Assembly (NCBI GenBank): GCA_903822375.1
Contig: CAIJOU010000834.1
Span: forward strand, 1 to 12,253
DNA: 12,253 bases
Origin: Candidatus Hydrogenedentota bacterium
GTDB taxonomy: Bacteria > Hydrogenedentota > Hydrogenedentia > Hydrogenedentales > CAITNO01
Direction of reading: 5' to 3'
Position 1 is the stretch's first letter. Every line of letters starts with the position of its first letter. Shown in pieces: positions 1-8,418 of the stretch. Below the pieces are notes generated by a model. It made no database searches and was not told the origin of the DNA. It was given only the letters and a program-made list of their open reading frames with translations. The position numbers and the translations under genes were made by a program.

Positions 1-482
1 CCCAGGTGCAGGTGGTTTGACGGCAGAAACACCGTGACCAGCCTCTCCCCATCGACCGTGCCCGCATCCTCGTTCGCGATGAAGCCGAGCGCATAGCGCC
101 CCTCCATCGGGTATTGAACCAGCACCACCTGCCGGAAGGAGTTGCCCTTCTCCGAGTAGAACGGCTCAATGAGCTGGCGCACCACGGAGTAGATGGTGCG
201 GATGAACGGCAGCGTGTCAAACACGAACCCCACCAGCCGTACCAGCCGCTTGCCGATATAGTTCTGGGCGAACATGCCGACCACAAGCAGCAGCACAACG
301 ATAATGCCGATGCCGATGCCGAAGGTGTACTCCCCAAAGACGCGCTGAAACAGGGGTTTGATAAGGTTGTCGACGTAGGTCACCAGCCAGAAGAACACCT
401 TCAGCGAAACCACGACGGGCAGCAGCACAAAGAGGCCTGTCAGGAAATACCGCTTGAAGTGCAGTTTCATTTCGTGGAGCAT
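1..482 (-). CDS. DUF502-family inner-membrane protein (C-terminus cut by window edge)
   Basis: This is an integral membrane protein of the DUF502 family, whose biochemical role is unknown. The visible 160 residues begin with a basic segment (KLHFKRYFLTG). Two hydrophobic helices follow, at about residues 12-35 and 53-73; the second is rich in Gly, Ile and Val. After them come the family's hallmark stretch NYIGKRLV (74-81), then LPFIRTIYS (91-99) and a soluble part with VVLVQYPMEGRYALGF (119-134). The visible end, VFLPSNHLHL, matches the family's usual VxVFxPT-type region, so only the last few dozen residues should be missing. The start is ATG at 482-480 because AAGGA lies 8 nt upstream; an internal Met5 is a weaker alternative. 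The gene is divergent from the 650-3811 gene. Family assignment rests on sequence pattern alone. Confidence 0.85.
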   Translation of the reverse strand, partial: MLHEMKLHFKRYFLTGLFVLLPVVVSLKVFFWLVTYVDNLIKPLFQRVFGEYTFGIGIGIIVVLLLVVGMFAQNYIGKRLVRLVGFVFDTLPFIRTIYSVVRQLIEPFYSEKGNSFRQVVLVQYPMEGRYALGFIANEDAGTVDGERLVTVFLPSNHLHL

Positions 483-577
483 GGATAAAATCCTTGTGTT
501 GCCCTTTGTCCGAACAGAACGGCCGTTGCCTATATCCTTTAATCCCAATGCGGCGGGTGAAGGTTCCGCGCCTGCCA

Positions 578-607
578 TTGATCCCCCGGTCCGATGCCGC
601 CTATAGT
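578..607 (+). promoter_or_regulatory. Putative sigma70-type promoter of the 1053-aa exported protein gene
   Basis: TTGATC at 578-583 matches four of six bases of the -35 consensus. TATAGT at 602-607 matches five of six of the -10 consensus. The spacer is 18 bp. The predicted start of transcription is near 614, giving a leader of about 36 nt that contains the GAGGA ribosome binding site (636-640). It lies in the correct place and orientation for the gene starting at 650. This is inference from motif spacing only. Confidence 0.5.
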
Positions 608-649
608 TCCTTCGGCCCCATGCACTGACAACCACGAGGATCAATCACT

Positions 650-3600
650 GTGTACATTGGACGCACTTTCCGTTGCTGTCGTTTCGCTTTTCTTGTCACG
701 TGCGGCATATACACGCTTGCCGCCGGCGCGGCGGGCGAAACAACGGGACTTCGTGCACAGTTCGTCCGCGGTGCCTTGACGACCCTTGCCGACACGCAGG
801 ACAAAACGCTTTTCCATACCGATTCGGAGGACATCCGGGCTGGGATACACACATTGGCGGGGGAGTATTGGGTCACAGATGCCAGGGGTGACGGTCAGGT
901 CGGGACCGGGTTGCCGGGCCTGGAGCAGGCGTTGATTCCGGCCGGTGCACCGGAGGGTCCGCGGATTGATCAGAATTGTGCCTTTGATGCCGCGTCGGGC
1001 GAACTGGTAATCACGCAGCGCGCCACCTCGCCCATGCCGGGACTGTGGGGTGTGGAATGGTCCGTGGGCGGCATTCCGCTGGACATGAATATCATCGTGC
1101 CCGCCTTCTCGGGGCTGCGGCTCACCCGAAACTCGCCCGGCGCGGAGATGTCCTTTGACTATCCCATGCTTTGGGAGGCGGGCCTGGTGATCGTGGAGGG
1201 AAGCAACGGCGGATTCTATGTCTGGGCCGAAGACCCAAAGCCGGGCTACAAACGGCTCGCGATTAAGAGGGCCTCCGATGGGTGGAAACTTTCCTTTGTG
1301 ACAATCGCCAATGCGCCCTTTGACGACAAACGCGAGGTGGGTCCGCTGCGCTGGCGTGTCGGCACGTACACCGGCGACTGGCGCGTTCCCGCAAGGCGGT
1401 ATCGTGACTGGATGGAAAAGACCTTTTCGCCCGTTCCCGTGGAACGGCAGCAGCCCGCCTGGGTGAAGGACATCCGCGCTTGCGTGATCATGCCGCTCGA
1501 CCTTCCCGCGCTGGAGACCCTGCCGTTGCGGCTCGACCCAAAACAGACCGTTATCTACACCTATGACTGGCGCAAGTCCGGTTATGACCGCAATTATCCC
1601 GAATACGACCAGCCGGTCGACCTTCTCGATCCGTTTGTCGCGCGCGCCCATGCGCTGGGCTTCCGCGTGATGCTCCACTGCAACTACTTCGGTTGTGATC
1701 CGCTGAACCCGCTCTATGCACAGTTTCAGCCCTACCAGGTGCGCAGCCCATGGAACGCGCACGAGCCGGAATGGTGGTACTGGGGCGACGCCGACCCGCC
1801 GATCAAGTTCGCCTACATCAATCCGGCCTGCAAGGCCTGGCGCGACGTGCTCGTGGAACGGTATACAAAGCTATGCCGGGACCATGCCATAGACGCGCTG
1901 CATCTCGACCAGACGCTGTGCATCGACAACGATAACAACGGGCTTGTCGAGGGCATGACGATGATTGAGGGGAACGTTGCGCTGCACCGCGACCTGCGGG
2001 CGGCCCTGCCCGACATCGCCCTCAGCGGCGAGGGGCTCGACGAGGTCACCTGCCGCATGGAAGCCTTCGCCCAGCGCCACGTGTTCGGCATGGACCACAC
2101 CAAGGGCACCTTCAGCGTCGAAAAGCTGCACATGACGCATCCGATCAGTTCTTACCTGCTCGGGCAGTACACGATTATATACGGGTATCTTGGCTGCGCC
2201 GCGCCGACGGACGGACAAATTTACGGCGCGTGGCAGGAGGCCTACCGGAACTATGGGGTCATCCCCACGCTCAAGCCCGACGTGCACGCATTGCAGCAGC
2301 CGACAGGATTCTCCGCGCAGTTCTTTGAAGAGGCGGCCTTCTGGCAGGGCAGGGGCGTGAGGCCCGACCCGGACGGGGACTGGCCGGCCGGTACCGCATT
2401 CCCGCTCCGCACGGCTGACGGTGCACCGGCCCGTTACACGACAGACCGTCGGTTGGTCTGCGAAGAACGCGATATCATCCACACCCTCTACGGCATGTCT
2501 ACAACTGAGGGCACGGGAAAGATTGACGGTTGGCGCGCCTATGACGGCACGCATGTGTTCAACCTCGACCCCGCGAAGTGGTATCCCTGTCATGATGGCG
2601 CTCCCGACTTGGCCGTATTTCATGTGGCCTCGGCGTTTCCGCCGGGATTCGTCCTGGAGGCAACGGCATGCCGTAACAGCATCGCGTTTGCCCGGTCCCG
2701 CACAGGCAGCGACCTCACCCTCCGAATCGGCGATTTCATGGCCGCCGCAACCTGCGGCACAAAGTCTTTCGAAGGTGTCATAACGGAAGGCCCGGGCGAA
2801 CTGCACGCCGCCAGCGGCGGGCGTTTTGAGGGCGTCGGCGACCACCTGTCCGCCCATCCGCCCTACATCGGCATCGGCGGCATATCGTACATGCGTGTCC
2901 CGCTCACGATGCCCGAGAATGCGGAGCGCTTCATCGCCGCGGTGGCGCTTGCCACCGGAGCCGAGGGGGCCGGACATTCCGATGGCGTGAACTTCGGCGT
3001 GACCGTGAAGGCCGATAGCGGGGAAGAAGCCTCGTCCGAAGTGCTGAACGCCACCTGCACGCAGCAGCAGTTGGTGCTCGATGTGCGCGAATTCGCGGGG
3101 AAGAAGGTCGAGATTACACTGTCCGTCGACCCCGGTCCCAACAAGAACCCCGCCTTTGACTGGGCGGAGTGGTTCAATCCCCGCATCGAACGCCGCGCCG
3201 AGGCGCAGGCCGATATCATGCTCGTGCCCGGTCAGGGACCATGGGGCGTGGCCTTGTCGGCGCTGGGCGAAATGCCCGTTCCGCAGGGTGCAAACAGCAT
3301 CTCGCTCCCGGCAAAGTTCCCGGGAGCGGTGTATCTGCTGCGCGAACGGCCTGTCGTCGCCGCATTGCCCGCGGACCTCGTGATGAAGCCCCGCGAGGTG
3401 TTTTACATAAGCAACGGCGCAGAGATAGAGCCTGTCAATGTTCCGCCGCTGGTCGCCGGAGAAAACAGTATTGGCGGCGTGAAGCGGCCCGGCCTGTTTG
3501 CACACCCACCCAACCAGGGGCGGACGGAGATACTCGTTCCGTTGTCACTGCCGTCGGAGTCCGCCACATTCCATGCCTGGGTGGGTTTGCGCGACGGCGC

Positions 3601-3811
3601 GGAGAAGTCCAAGGGTGTCACTTTCCGGGTCGAGGTCAACGGCGTCGAACTCGTGAAGACGGAAGTTCTCGCCGGGCCGTGGCAGGAACTGCGCGCCGAC
3701 CTGAGCGCGTGGGCGGGCAAGACCGTGGTGCTTGCACTCGTCACGGACGCAAACGGTGACTATGGTTTCGACTGGGCCTGCTGGGGTGAGCCGATGGTCA
3801 CTGCAAGATAG
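650..3811 (+). CDS. Exported glycoside-hydrolase-like protein with two C-terminal NPCBM-like modules
   Basis: This 1053-aa protein probably acts on glycans outside the cytoplasm; substrate unknown. It starts at GTG 650, set by GAGGA at 636-640 nine bases upstream. A signal peptide covers about residues 1-29 (basic RTFRCCR, then a hydrophobic run, likely cleavage after AAGAAG). Residues 30-265 look beta-rich, like the sandwich that often precedes a catalytic barrel. From about 271 to 600 the pattern fits a TIM barrel: a strand at ACVIMPL, MLHCNYFG (341-348), then DALHLDQTL (415-423) with D420 and SGEGLDE (459-465) with E461 as candidate catalytic acids. Two C-terminal modules (about 718-850 and 935-1053) share an AHPP motif and an ending FDWAxW, as in NPCBM-type carbohydrate-binding domains. 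The core resembles DUF6259 proteins. The 711-aa gene converges on it 22 bp downstream. Enzymatic function is inferred, not recognised. Confidence 0.8.
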   Translation: MYIGRTFRCCRFAFLVTCGIYTLAAGAAGETTGLRAQFVRGALTTLADTQDKTLFHTDSEDIRAGIHTLAGEYWVTDARGDGQVGTGLPGLEQALIPAGAPEGPRIDQNCAFDAASGELVITQRATSPMPGLWGVEWSVGGIPLDMNIIVPAFSGLRLTRNSPGAEMSFDYPMLWEAGLVIVEGSNGGFYVWAEDPKPGYKRLAIKRASDGWKLSFVTIANAPFDDKREVGPLRWRVGTYTGDWRVPARRYRDWMEKTFSPVPVERQQPAWVKDIRACVIMPLDLPALETLPLRLDPKQTVIYTYDWRKSGYDRNYPEYDQPVDLLDPFVARAHALGFRVMLHCNYFGCDPLNPLYAQFQPYQVRSPWNAHEPEWWYWGDADPPIKFAYINPACKAWRDVLVERYTKLCRDHAIDALHLDQTLCIDNDNNGLVEGMTMIEGNVALHRDLRAALPDIALSGEGLDEVTCRMEAFAQRHVFGMDHTKGTFSVEKLHMTHPISSYLLGQYTIIYGYLGCAAPTDGQIYGAWQEAYRNYGVIPTLKPDVHALQQPTGFSAQFFEEAAFWQGRGVRPDPDGDWPAGTAFPLRTADGAPARYTTDRRLVCEERDIIHTLYGMSTTEGTGKIDGWRAYDGTHVFNLDPAKWYPCHDGAPDLAVFHVASAFPPGFVLEATACRNSIAFARSRTGSDLTLRIGDFMAAATCGTKSFEGVITEGPGELHAASGGRFEGVGDHLSAHPPYIGIGGISYMRVPLTMPENAERFIAAVALATGAEGAGHSDGVNFGVTVKADSGEEASSEVLNATCTQQQLVLDVREFAGKKVEITLSVDPGPNKNPAFDWAEWFNPRIERRAEAQADIMLVPGQGPWGVALSALGEMPVPQGANSISLPAKFPGAVYLLRERPVVAALPADLVMKPREVFYISNGAEIEPVNVPPLVAGENSIGGVKRPGLFAHPPNQGRTEILVPLSLPSESATFHAWVGLRDGAEKSKGVTFRVEVNGVELVKTEVLAGPWQELRADLSAWAGKTVVLALVTDANGDYGFDWACWGEPMVTAR

Positions 3812-3833
3812 TCACCGCCATCTGCCGCTGCAA

Positions 3834-5969
3834 TTATCCCCGTGGTGTGAGCCTGACCATCGCGCAGCCCCGCTGCAGCGGCACGTTGATCCGCATTTCC
3901 GGCGTTACCTGCACCGGTTCCATGCTACTCCATTTTTCCGCGCCGGGGTACATGGCTTCCGCGACCATCGTCTTCGCGGTCCCGCCCACCGGAAGTCCGC
4001 GCAGGATGACCTCAACGGTCTTGGCGTCGCCGCCGAAGGTGACGGGCATTGCGAATCCGCCGGGCACGGCGAACAGGTTCGCCTTGGCGGCGTTGTTCGC
4101 TACGGCCACGACGTGCGCCTGCAGGACCCAGTGCTTGCCGCGCATGGCGTCAAGCATGGGGCCATAGTCAAGGTAGTATTTGTCCGCCCATTCGCTGGGC
4201 ACGATGGTGTGGTCGTTGCCCGAGAGCGGCACGGTGGGGAAGACGCCCATGTACATGTAGCGCTGAAAGAAACCATCGGGGTCGGGCTTGAGGGTGTCCA
4301 CGCTGACGGTCCAGCCGATGGCCGGCTTGTGCACGGTGAGCAGTCCCGTCGCATTGAGCGCGCGGCCGTTGTCGGCAAACTCGCAGTAGATCCCGTCCAC
4401 ATGGCGCAGCAGGTCGATGCGCTTGAGGTGGTTGTTGACAAAGATGAACTTGCCGGCGTCGTGAAAGATGGGCGCCAGCTTGGGCATCAGGTCGCGCCAG
4501 GACGAATAGAGCAGGCGGCAGGGCTTGCCGTCGACCCAGCTTTCCCCGTCGTCGGCGTTTGGGTTGGGCATGCGCAGCCAGTCCATGCGGTCGATGCACA
4601 CGCCGGACGAGGCGGGCAGTTTCTCCACATGCCGTCGCGCCTGGTCAAGCAGGAACTTCTGGTAGTCGGGACCGCCCGGATCCATGGCGACGGCCGCCCC
4701 CCAGGTGCCCCAGTATCCGCCTTTCGGCAAAGACAGCACCCCGTCGGCCACGCGGGTGTAGGTGAAGTCGTTGGCATTGCGCCACGCCTCCGGGTCTTTG
4801 TCCGCGCCGGGGGTGACGGCGTCGGCCCCTTTGAGGTTCACGCCGAATTCGGTGACGTTGAAGTAATTGAGCACATAGAACCCATAACCGCGCATTTTCT
4901 CCGAGTAGGCGCGCATGCGCGCAACGGAGGACCAATTGTCCTCGCCGGGCAGCGGCTGGCCGCAGGCCTTGTCGTTGAAGCGGAACCACCGGTCGTCATC
5001 GCCGGGTACGGGCGGCATAAACATGCCCATGTAGGGAAAGTCGAAGCTGGCCTTCCAGTTCACGCGGAACGCCATCTTGCGGAACTTCTCCGCGTCCAGG
5101 TCGCCCTCGTAGGAGGAATAGGCGCCGCATCCCGCGATGTCGTGCGCGGCGGGTAGCGGCGGCTCGAAGTACTCGGGATAGCGGGCGGCCATCCATCCGA
5201 GCGCCGCGCGCGGATCGGCCGGGTGCGCCACAATATCCATGGCAAAGCGGACCGGACGGTCCTTGCCGATGCGGTGGTTTATGTGGGCAAAGGCAAGACC
5301 TCCGTCCCGGGTGGTGCGCAGTTCCAAGTCCAGCAGGGCGTCGTCGGGCGAAAGGATCAGGCTCAGGCCGCGGTCCTGCCCGGGGAAGAGCGTGGTGGCC
5401 ATGGGGATGCAGAAGGTGTCGCCGTGCAGCGGGCAGTAGCTGACCAGCGTCTTCTTTTGGGTGAACGCGGGCGCGCCGTAGTACCAGGTGTGGTCCTGGA
5501 CAGGCTGCGGCTCCATCGGATCGTGCCACCCCTCATCCGAACGCAGCGGGTCGGACCATGCCGTCCAAAACCGGGCGTCGCCTTCAACCGGCACCAGGAG
5601 CCGGGTGACGATTTCCGCGGAAAAGTCGCTCTCCCCGGTGATCTCCACCTCCCAGCGGATACTGTCCCGCGCGGGCGAGAACCGCTCGGTCACGGTGTAG
5701 ATTTGTCCCGACTTGTCGTCCGTAAAGGCGTGGCGTAACATTGTGCCGCCGCCGGACGTGACCCGGATGGCCTCGCCCTTGGCGCGGGCAGTCCCGATTT
5801 CCGTGCCTCCCTCTGTGGGAACAAAGGCACCGCCGGGACTCAGCCGAATCGCGCTAACCCCGCCAGCCGGCGACAGTTGCACGGCAATGTTGCCCGATTC
5901 GGAAGCAATAGTGAGCGGAGCTTCGGCGGTAAACGCACAAATGCACACAAGACAGGCATGGAACAGCAT
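3834..5969 (-). CDS. Exported glycoside-hydrolase-like protein, uncharacterised
   Basis: I do not recognise a named family for this 711-aa protein. It begins at ATG 5969-5967, with AGGAGA (5983-5978) eight bases upstream and an in-frame stop shortly before, so no longer start is possible. The N-terminus is hydrophobic (about residues 1-17, ending TAEA) and looks like a short signal peptide, though it has no Lys or Arg. Residues 18-270 are beta-rich, in the style of a glycoside-hydrolase sandwich domain. Residues 275-620 resemble a TIM barrel, with repeated hydrophobic strands: FDFPYMGMFMP (309-319), YGFYVLNYFN (362-371), SGVCIDRMDWL (455-465), KFIFVNNH (507-514) and VDGIYCEFADN (524-534). D460 or D463 and E530 are candidate catalytic acids. 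A beta-rich tail (630-711) ends the protein. It is probably a secreted carbohydrate-active enzyme working near the convergent neighbour; this is inference. Confidence 0.75.
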   Translation of the reverse strand: MLFHACLVCICAFTAEAPLTIASESGNIAVQLSPAGGVSAIRLSPGGAFVPTEGGTEIGTARAKGEAIRVTSGGGTMLRHAFTDDKSGQIYTVTERFSPARDSIRWEVEITGESDFSAEIVTRLLVPVEGDARFWTAWSDPLRSDEGWHDPMEPQPVQDHTWYYGAPAFTQKKTLVSYCPLHGDTFCIPMATTLFPGQDRGLSLILSPDDALLDLELRTTRDGGLAFAHINHRIGKDRPVRFAMDIVAHPADPRAALGWMAARYPEYFEPPLPAAHDIAGCGAYSSYEGDLDAEKFRKMAFRVNWKASFDFPYMGMFMPPVPGDDDRWFRFNDKACGQPLPGEDNWSSVARMRAYSEKMRGYGFYVLNYFNVTEFGVNLKGADAVTPGADKDPEAWRNANDFTYTRVADGVLSLPKGGYWGTWGAAVAMDPGGPDYQKFLLDQARRHVEKLPASSGVCIDRMDWLRMPNPNADDGESWVDGKPCRLLYSSWRDLMPKLAPIFHDAGKFIFVNNHLKRIDLLRHVDGIYCEFADNGRALNATGLLTVHKPAIGWTVSVDTLKPDPDGFFQRYMYMGVFPTVPLSGNDHTIVPSEWADKYYLDYGPMLDAMRGKHWVLQAHVVAVANNAAKANLFAVPGGFAMPVTFGGDAKTVEVILRGLPVGGTAKTMVAEAMYPGAEKWSSMEPVQVTPEMRINVPLQRGCAMVRLTPRG

Positions 5970-5992
5970 GGGCTAGGTCTCCTATGGCCTAA

Positions 5993-6021
5993 AGCATAGC
6001 CGCAGGACGCGGGATGTGCAA
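5993..6021 (-). promoter_or_regulatory. Putative sigma70-type promoter of the 711-aa exported protein gene
   Basis: Reading the minus strand, TTGCAC (6021-6016) and TATGCT (5998-5993) are separated by exactly 17 bp. The -10 matches four of six consensus bases and the -35 matches three of six. Transcription would begin near 5986, leaving a very short leader that still contains the AGGAGA ribosome binding site at 5983-5978. It is divergent from the tRNA-tuf promoter about 70 bp away. The call rests on spacing and position. Confidence 0.45.
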
Positions 6022-6089
6022 TACTTTGGTGGCACTTGGCCCGGCCTGTTCCGCCCGGCGGACAGGGCGTTGTGCGGGGCACGCCGCGC

Positions 6090-6119
6090 TTGACAAGGGG
6101 TGGGCTTTTTTGGTACTTT
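6090..6119 (+). promoter_or_regulatory. Putative strong promoter of the tRNA-tuf-ribosomal protein cluster
   Basis: A perfect TTGACA -35 (6090-6095) is followed after 18 bp by TACTTT (6114-6119). The -10 hexamer is poor, but it is preceded by TGG (6111-6113), an extended -10 TGn element that can compensate. A T-run lies at 6105-6111 in the spacer. The predicted start is near 6126, about 46 nt before the first tRNA, leaving a 5' leader to be removed by RNase P. This is the only convincing promoter seen ahead of the tRNA genes. Confidence 0.6.
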
Positions 6120-6171
6120 ATCTGACGGTCGTCCGCGTCAGCGCGGGCGGCGTTTGTTTCTGGGTCGACGC

Positions 6172-6247
6172 GCTGGCGTAGCTCAGTTGGTAGAGCAGCT
6201 GACTTGTAATCAGCAGGTCGGGGGTTCGATTCCCTTCGCCAGCTCCA
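6172..6247 (+). tRNA. tRNA-Thr (anticodon TGT)
   Basis: The 76-nt cloverleaf is complete. The acceptor stem GCTGGCG pairs with CGCCAGC (6237-6243). The D arm is GCTC/GAGC. The anticodon stem GCTGA/TCAGC encloses loop CTTGTAA, with anticodon TGT at 6205-6207 reading ACA and other ACN codons. The T arm GGGGG-TTCGATT-CCCTT has two G-U pairs. The discriminator is T, and CCA is encoded (6245-6247). It is the first gene of a four-tRNA cluster ahead of tuf and corresponds in position and anticodon to E. coli thrU. Confidence 0.96.
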
Positions 6248-6281
6248 CCATAGACACGACAGTTGAACCTTTGTGCATAGT

Positions 6282-6300
6282 CCGCCCTTCCCCGGGGCGG
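6282..6300 (+). other. GC-rich hairpin between tRNA-Thr and tRNA-Tyr
   Basis: CCGCCC (6282-6287) pairs with GGGCGG (6295-6300) around a 7-nt loop. It lies in the 62-nt spacer of the tRNA transcript, ten bases before the tRNA-Tyr acceptor stem. There is no T-run, so it is not an intrinsic terminator. A role in tRNA processing or as a spacer structure is possible but unproven. Confidence 0.4.
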
Positions 6301-6309
6301 CGGCATCGT

Positions 6310-6395
6310 GGTGGGATGCCCGAGCGGCTAAAGGGGACGGGCTGTAAACCCGTTGGCTAGCGCCTACGTTGGTTCAAATCCAACTCCCACCACCA
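6310..6395 (+). tRNA. tRNA-Tyr (anticodon GTA)
   Basis: This is an 86-nt class II tRNA with a long variable arm, as expected for bacterial tyrosine tRNA. The acceptor stem GGTGGGA pairs with TCCCACC (6385-6391). The anticodon stem ACGGG/CCCGT encloses CTGTAAA, with anticodon GTA at 6344-6346 reading TAC and TAT. The T arm is around GGTTCAAATCC, the discriminator is A, and CCA is encoded (6393-6395). It is second in the cluster, matching E. coli tyrU. Confidence 0.96.
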
Positions 6396-6453
6396 GTTGT
6401 AAATCCAGGCTCGCCCTCCCTTTGCGGACGGCGGGTCTTTGGGAATGTCTGCT

Positions 6454-6529
<76 letters not shown>

Positions 6530-6562
6530 TTTTGTGGCAGTAGCGTAGATTCGTGTTGAAAC

Positions 6563-6638
<76 letters not shown>

Positions 6639-6731
6639 TTGCATTTTATGGGTTGTTTGACGGCTCTTCGGCGTGACGCGGCGCCCCCCGGAAACGCGTG
6701 GTTTTCGGCGGTGCGCGGGCTTACCAGCAAC

Positions 6732-6736
6732 AAGGA
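6732..6736 (+). promoter_or_regulatory. Ribosome binding site fixing the tuf start
   Basis: AAGGA lies nine bases before ATG 6746. It selects this start over an in-frame GTG at 6698, whose 16 extra residues have no counterpart in EF-Tu. The 107-nt stretch between the last tRNA and tuf (6639-6745) is otherwise an untranslated leader with no structure I can support. Confidence 0.75.
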
Positions 6737-6745
6737 ACTATAGAG

Positions 6746-7933
<1,188 letters not shown>

Positions 7934-7934
7934 T

Positions 7935-7948
7935 CCCGCTGCGGCGGG
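7935..7948 (+). promoter_or_regulatory. Short hairpin just after the tuf stop codon
   Basis: CCCGC (7935-7939) pairs with GCGGG (7944-7948) around a TGCG loop, beginning one base after the tuf TAA. No T-run follows, so it is a poor intrinsic terminator. It could slow 3' exonucleases or cause partial attenuation between tuf and the ribosomal genes. Low confidence as a functional element. Confidence 0.35.
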
Positions 7949-7988
7949 GGCCGGCCCTGGCGGGTCTGCTCCGTTCACGGGTTCAACC

Positions 7989-8026
7989 GGCGCCTTACGC
8001 GCGGCAAACGCTGCGGCCGAGGCGCC
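7989..8026 (+). promoter_or_regulatory. Extended hairpin in the tuf-rpsJ spacer (candidate S10 leader element)
   Basis: An outer 7-bp stem, GGCGCCT (7989-7995) with AGGCGCC (8020-8026), encloses a 4x4 internal loop. Inside it is a 6-bp stem, CGCGGC (8000-8005) with GCTGCG (8010-8015), capped by AAAC. It ends six bases before the GGAG of the rpsJ ribosome binding site (8032-8035). In E. coli the S10 leader is the target of L4-mediated autoregulation; whether this structure plays a comparable part is inference. It lacks a T-run. Confidence 0.45.
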
Positions 8027-8043
8027 AGGTCGGAGAGTAGGAA

Positions 8044-8355
8044 ATGGCTTCAAGCCACAAGATTCGAATCAAGCTGCGCGCATACGACCACCGTCTTCTG
8101 GATCAGGCGACGACCGGAATCGTGGACGCAGCCAAAAGGACGGGCGCCGAGGTGCGGGGCCCGGTGCCGCTGCCGACGACGATGTCCAAGCTGACAGTGC
8201 TGCGCGGGCCGCATATTGACAAGAAGTCCCGTGAGCAGTTCGAGCGGCGGACGCACAAGCGGTTGATTGACATTGTCGGCCCGAGTGCCAATACCGTGGA
8301 CGCACTGATGAAACTGGTGCTCCCGGCGGGTGTGGACGTGGAAATCAAGCAATAA
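8044..8355 (+). CDS. rpsJ: 30S ribosomal protein S10
   Basis: S10 is a small-subunit head protein; in E. coli it is also NusE, a partner of NusB in transcription antitermination. The protein has 103 aa, the same length as E. coli S10. It shows the family pattern IRIKLRAYDHRLLD near the N-terminus, then VRGPVPLPT, and the loop segment EQFERRTHKRLIDI before the final strand VDVEIKQ. ATG 8044 follows GGAG by eight bases. It is the first gene of the S10 operon, preceded by a 110-bp spacer after tuf with a candidate regulatory hairpin. Nothing is missing or unusual in the protein. Confidence 0.98.
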   Translation: MASSHKIRIKLRAYDHRLLDQATTGIVDAAKRTGAEVRGPVPLPTTMSKLTVLRGPHIDKKSREQFERRTHKRLIDIVGPSANTVDALMKLVLPAGVDVEIKQ

Positions 8356-8373
8356 CGGCGGCAAGCGCGCGAA

Positions 8374-8387
8374 CGGCCCCCTGGCCG
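8374..8387 (+). promoter_or_regulatory. Small hairpin in the rpsJ-rplC spacer
   Basis: CGGCC (8374-8378) pairs with GGCCG (8383-8387) around a CCCT loop. Flanking GCGC tracts could extend it imperfectly. It lies about 18 bases before the AAGGA of rplC (8405-8409). No T-run is present, so it is at most a translational or stability element. Confidence 0.3.
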
Positions 8388-8418
8388 CAGTGCGCACCAC
8401 GTTTAAGGACTAGATACG

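Noticed and set aside
641..3505. Long minus-strand open frames opposite the 1053-aa gene (641-1762 and 1871-3505)
   Set aside because: They are antisense shadows in GC-rich DNA. The translations are rich in His, Arg and Gly without domain patterns, while the plus strand gives a coherent signal peptide and modular protein.
3812..3833. Possible bidirectional terminator in the 22-bp convergent gap
   Set aside because: The only pairing (GATGG with CCATC across 3793-3822) encloses a large unpaired loop and has no T-run on either side, so I could not support a terminator.
3732..5156. 474-codon plus-strand open frame opposite the 711-aa gene
   Set aside because: It overlaps the end of the 1053-aa gene and lies antisense to a better-supported gene with its own ribosome binding site; composition is His/Val/Gly-rich with no recognisable domain.
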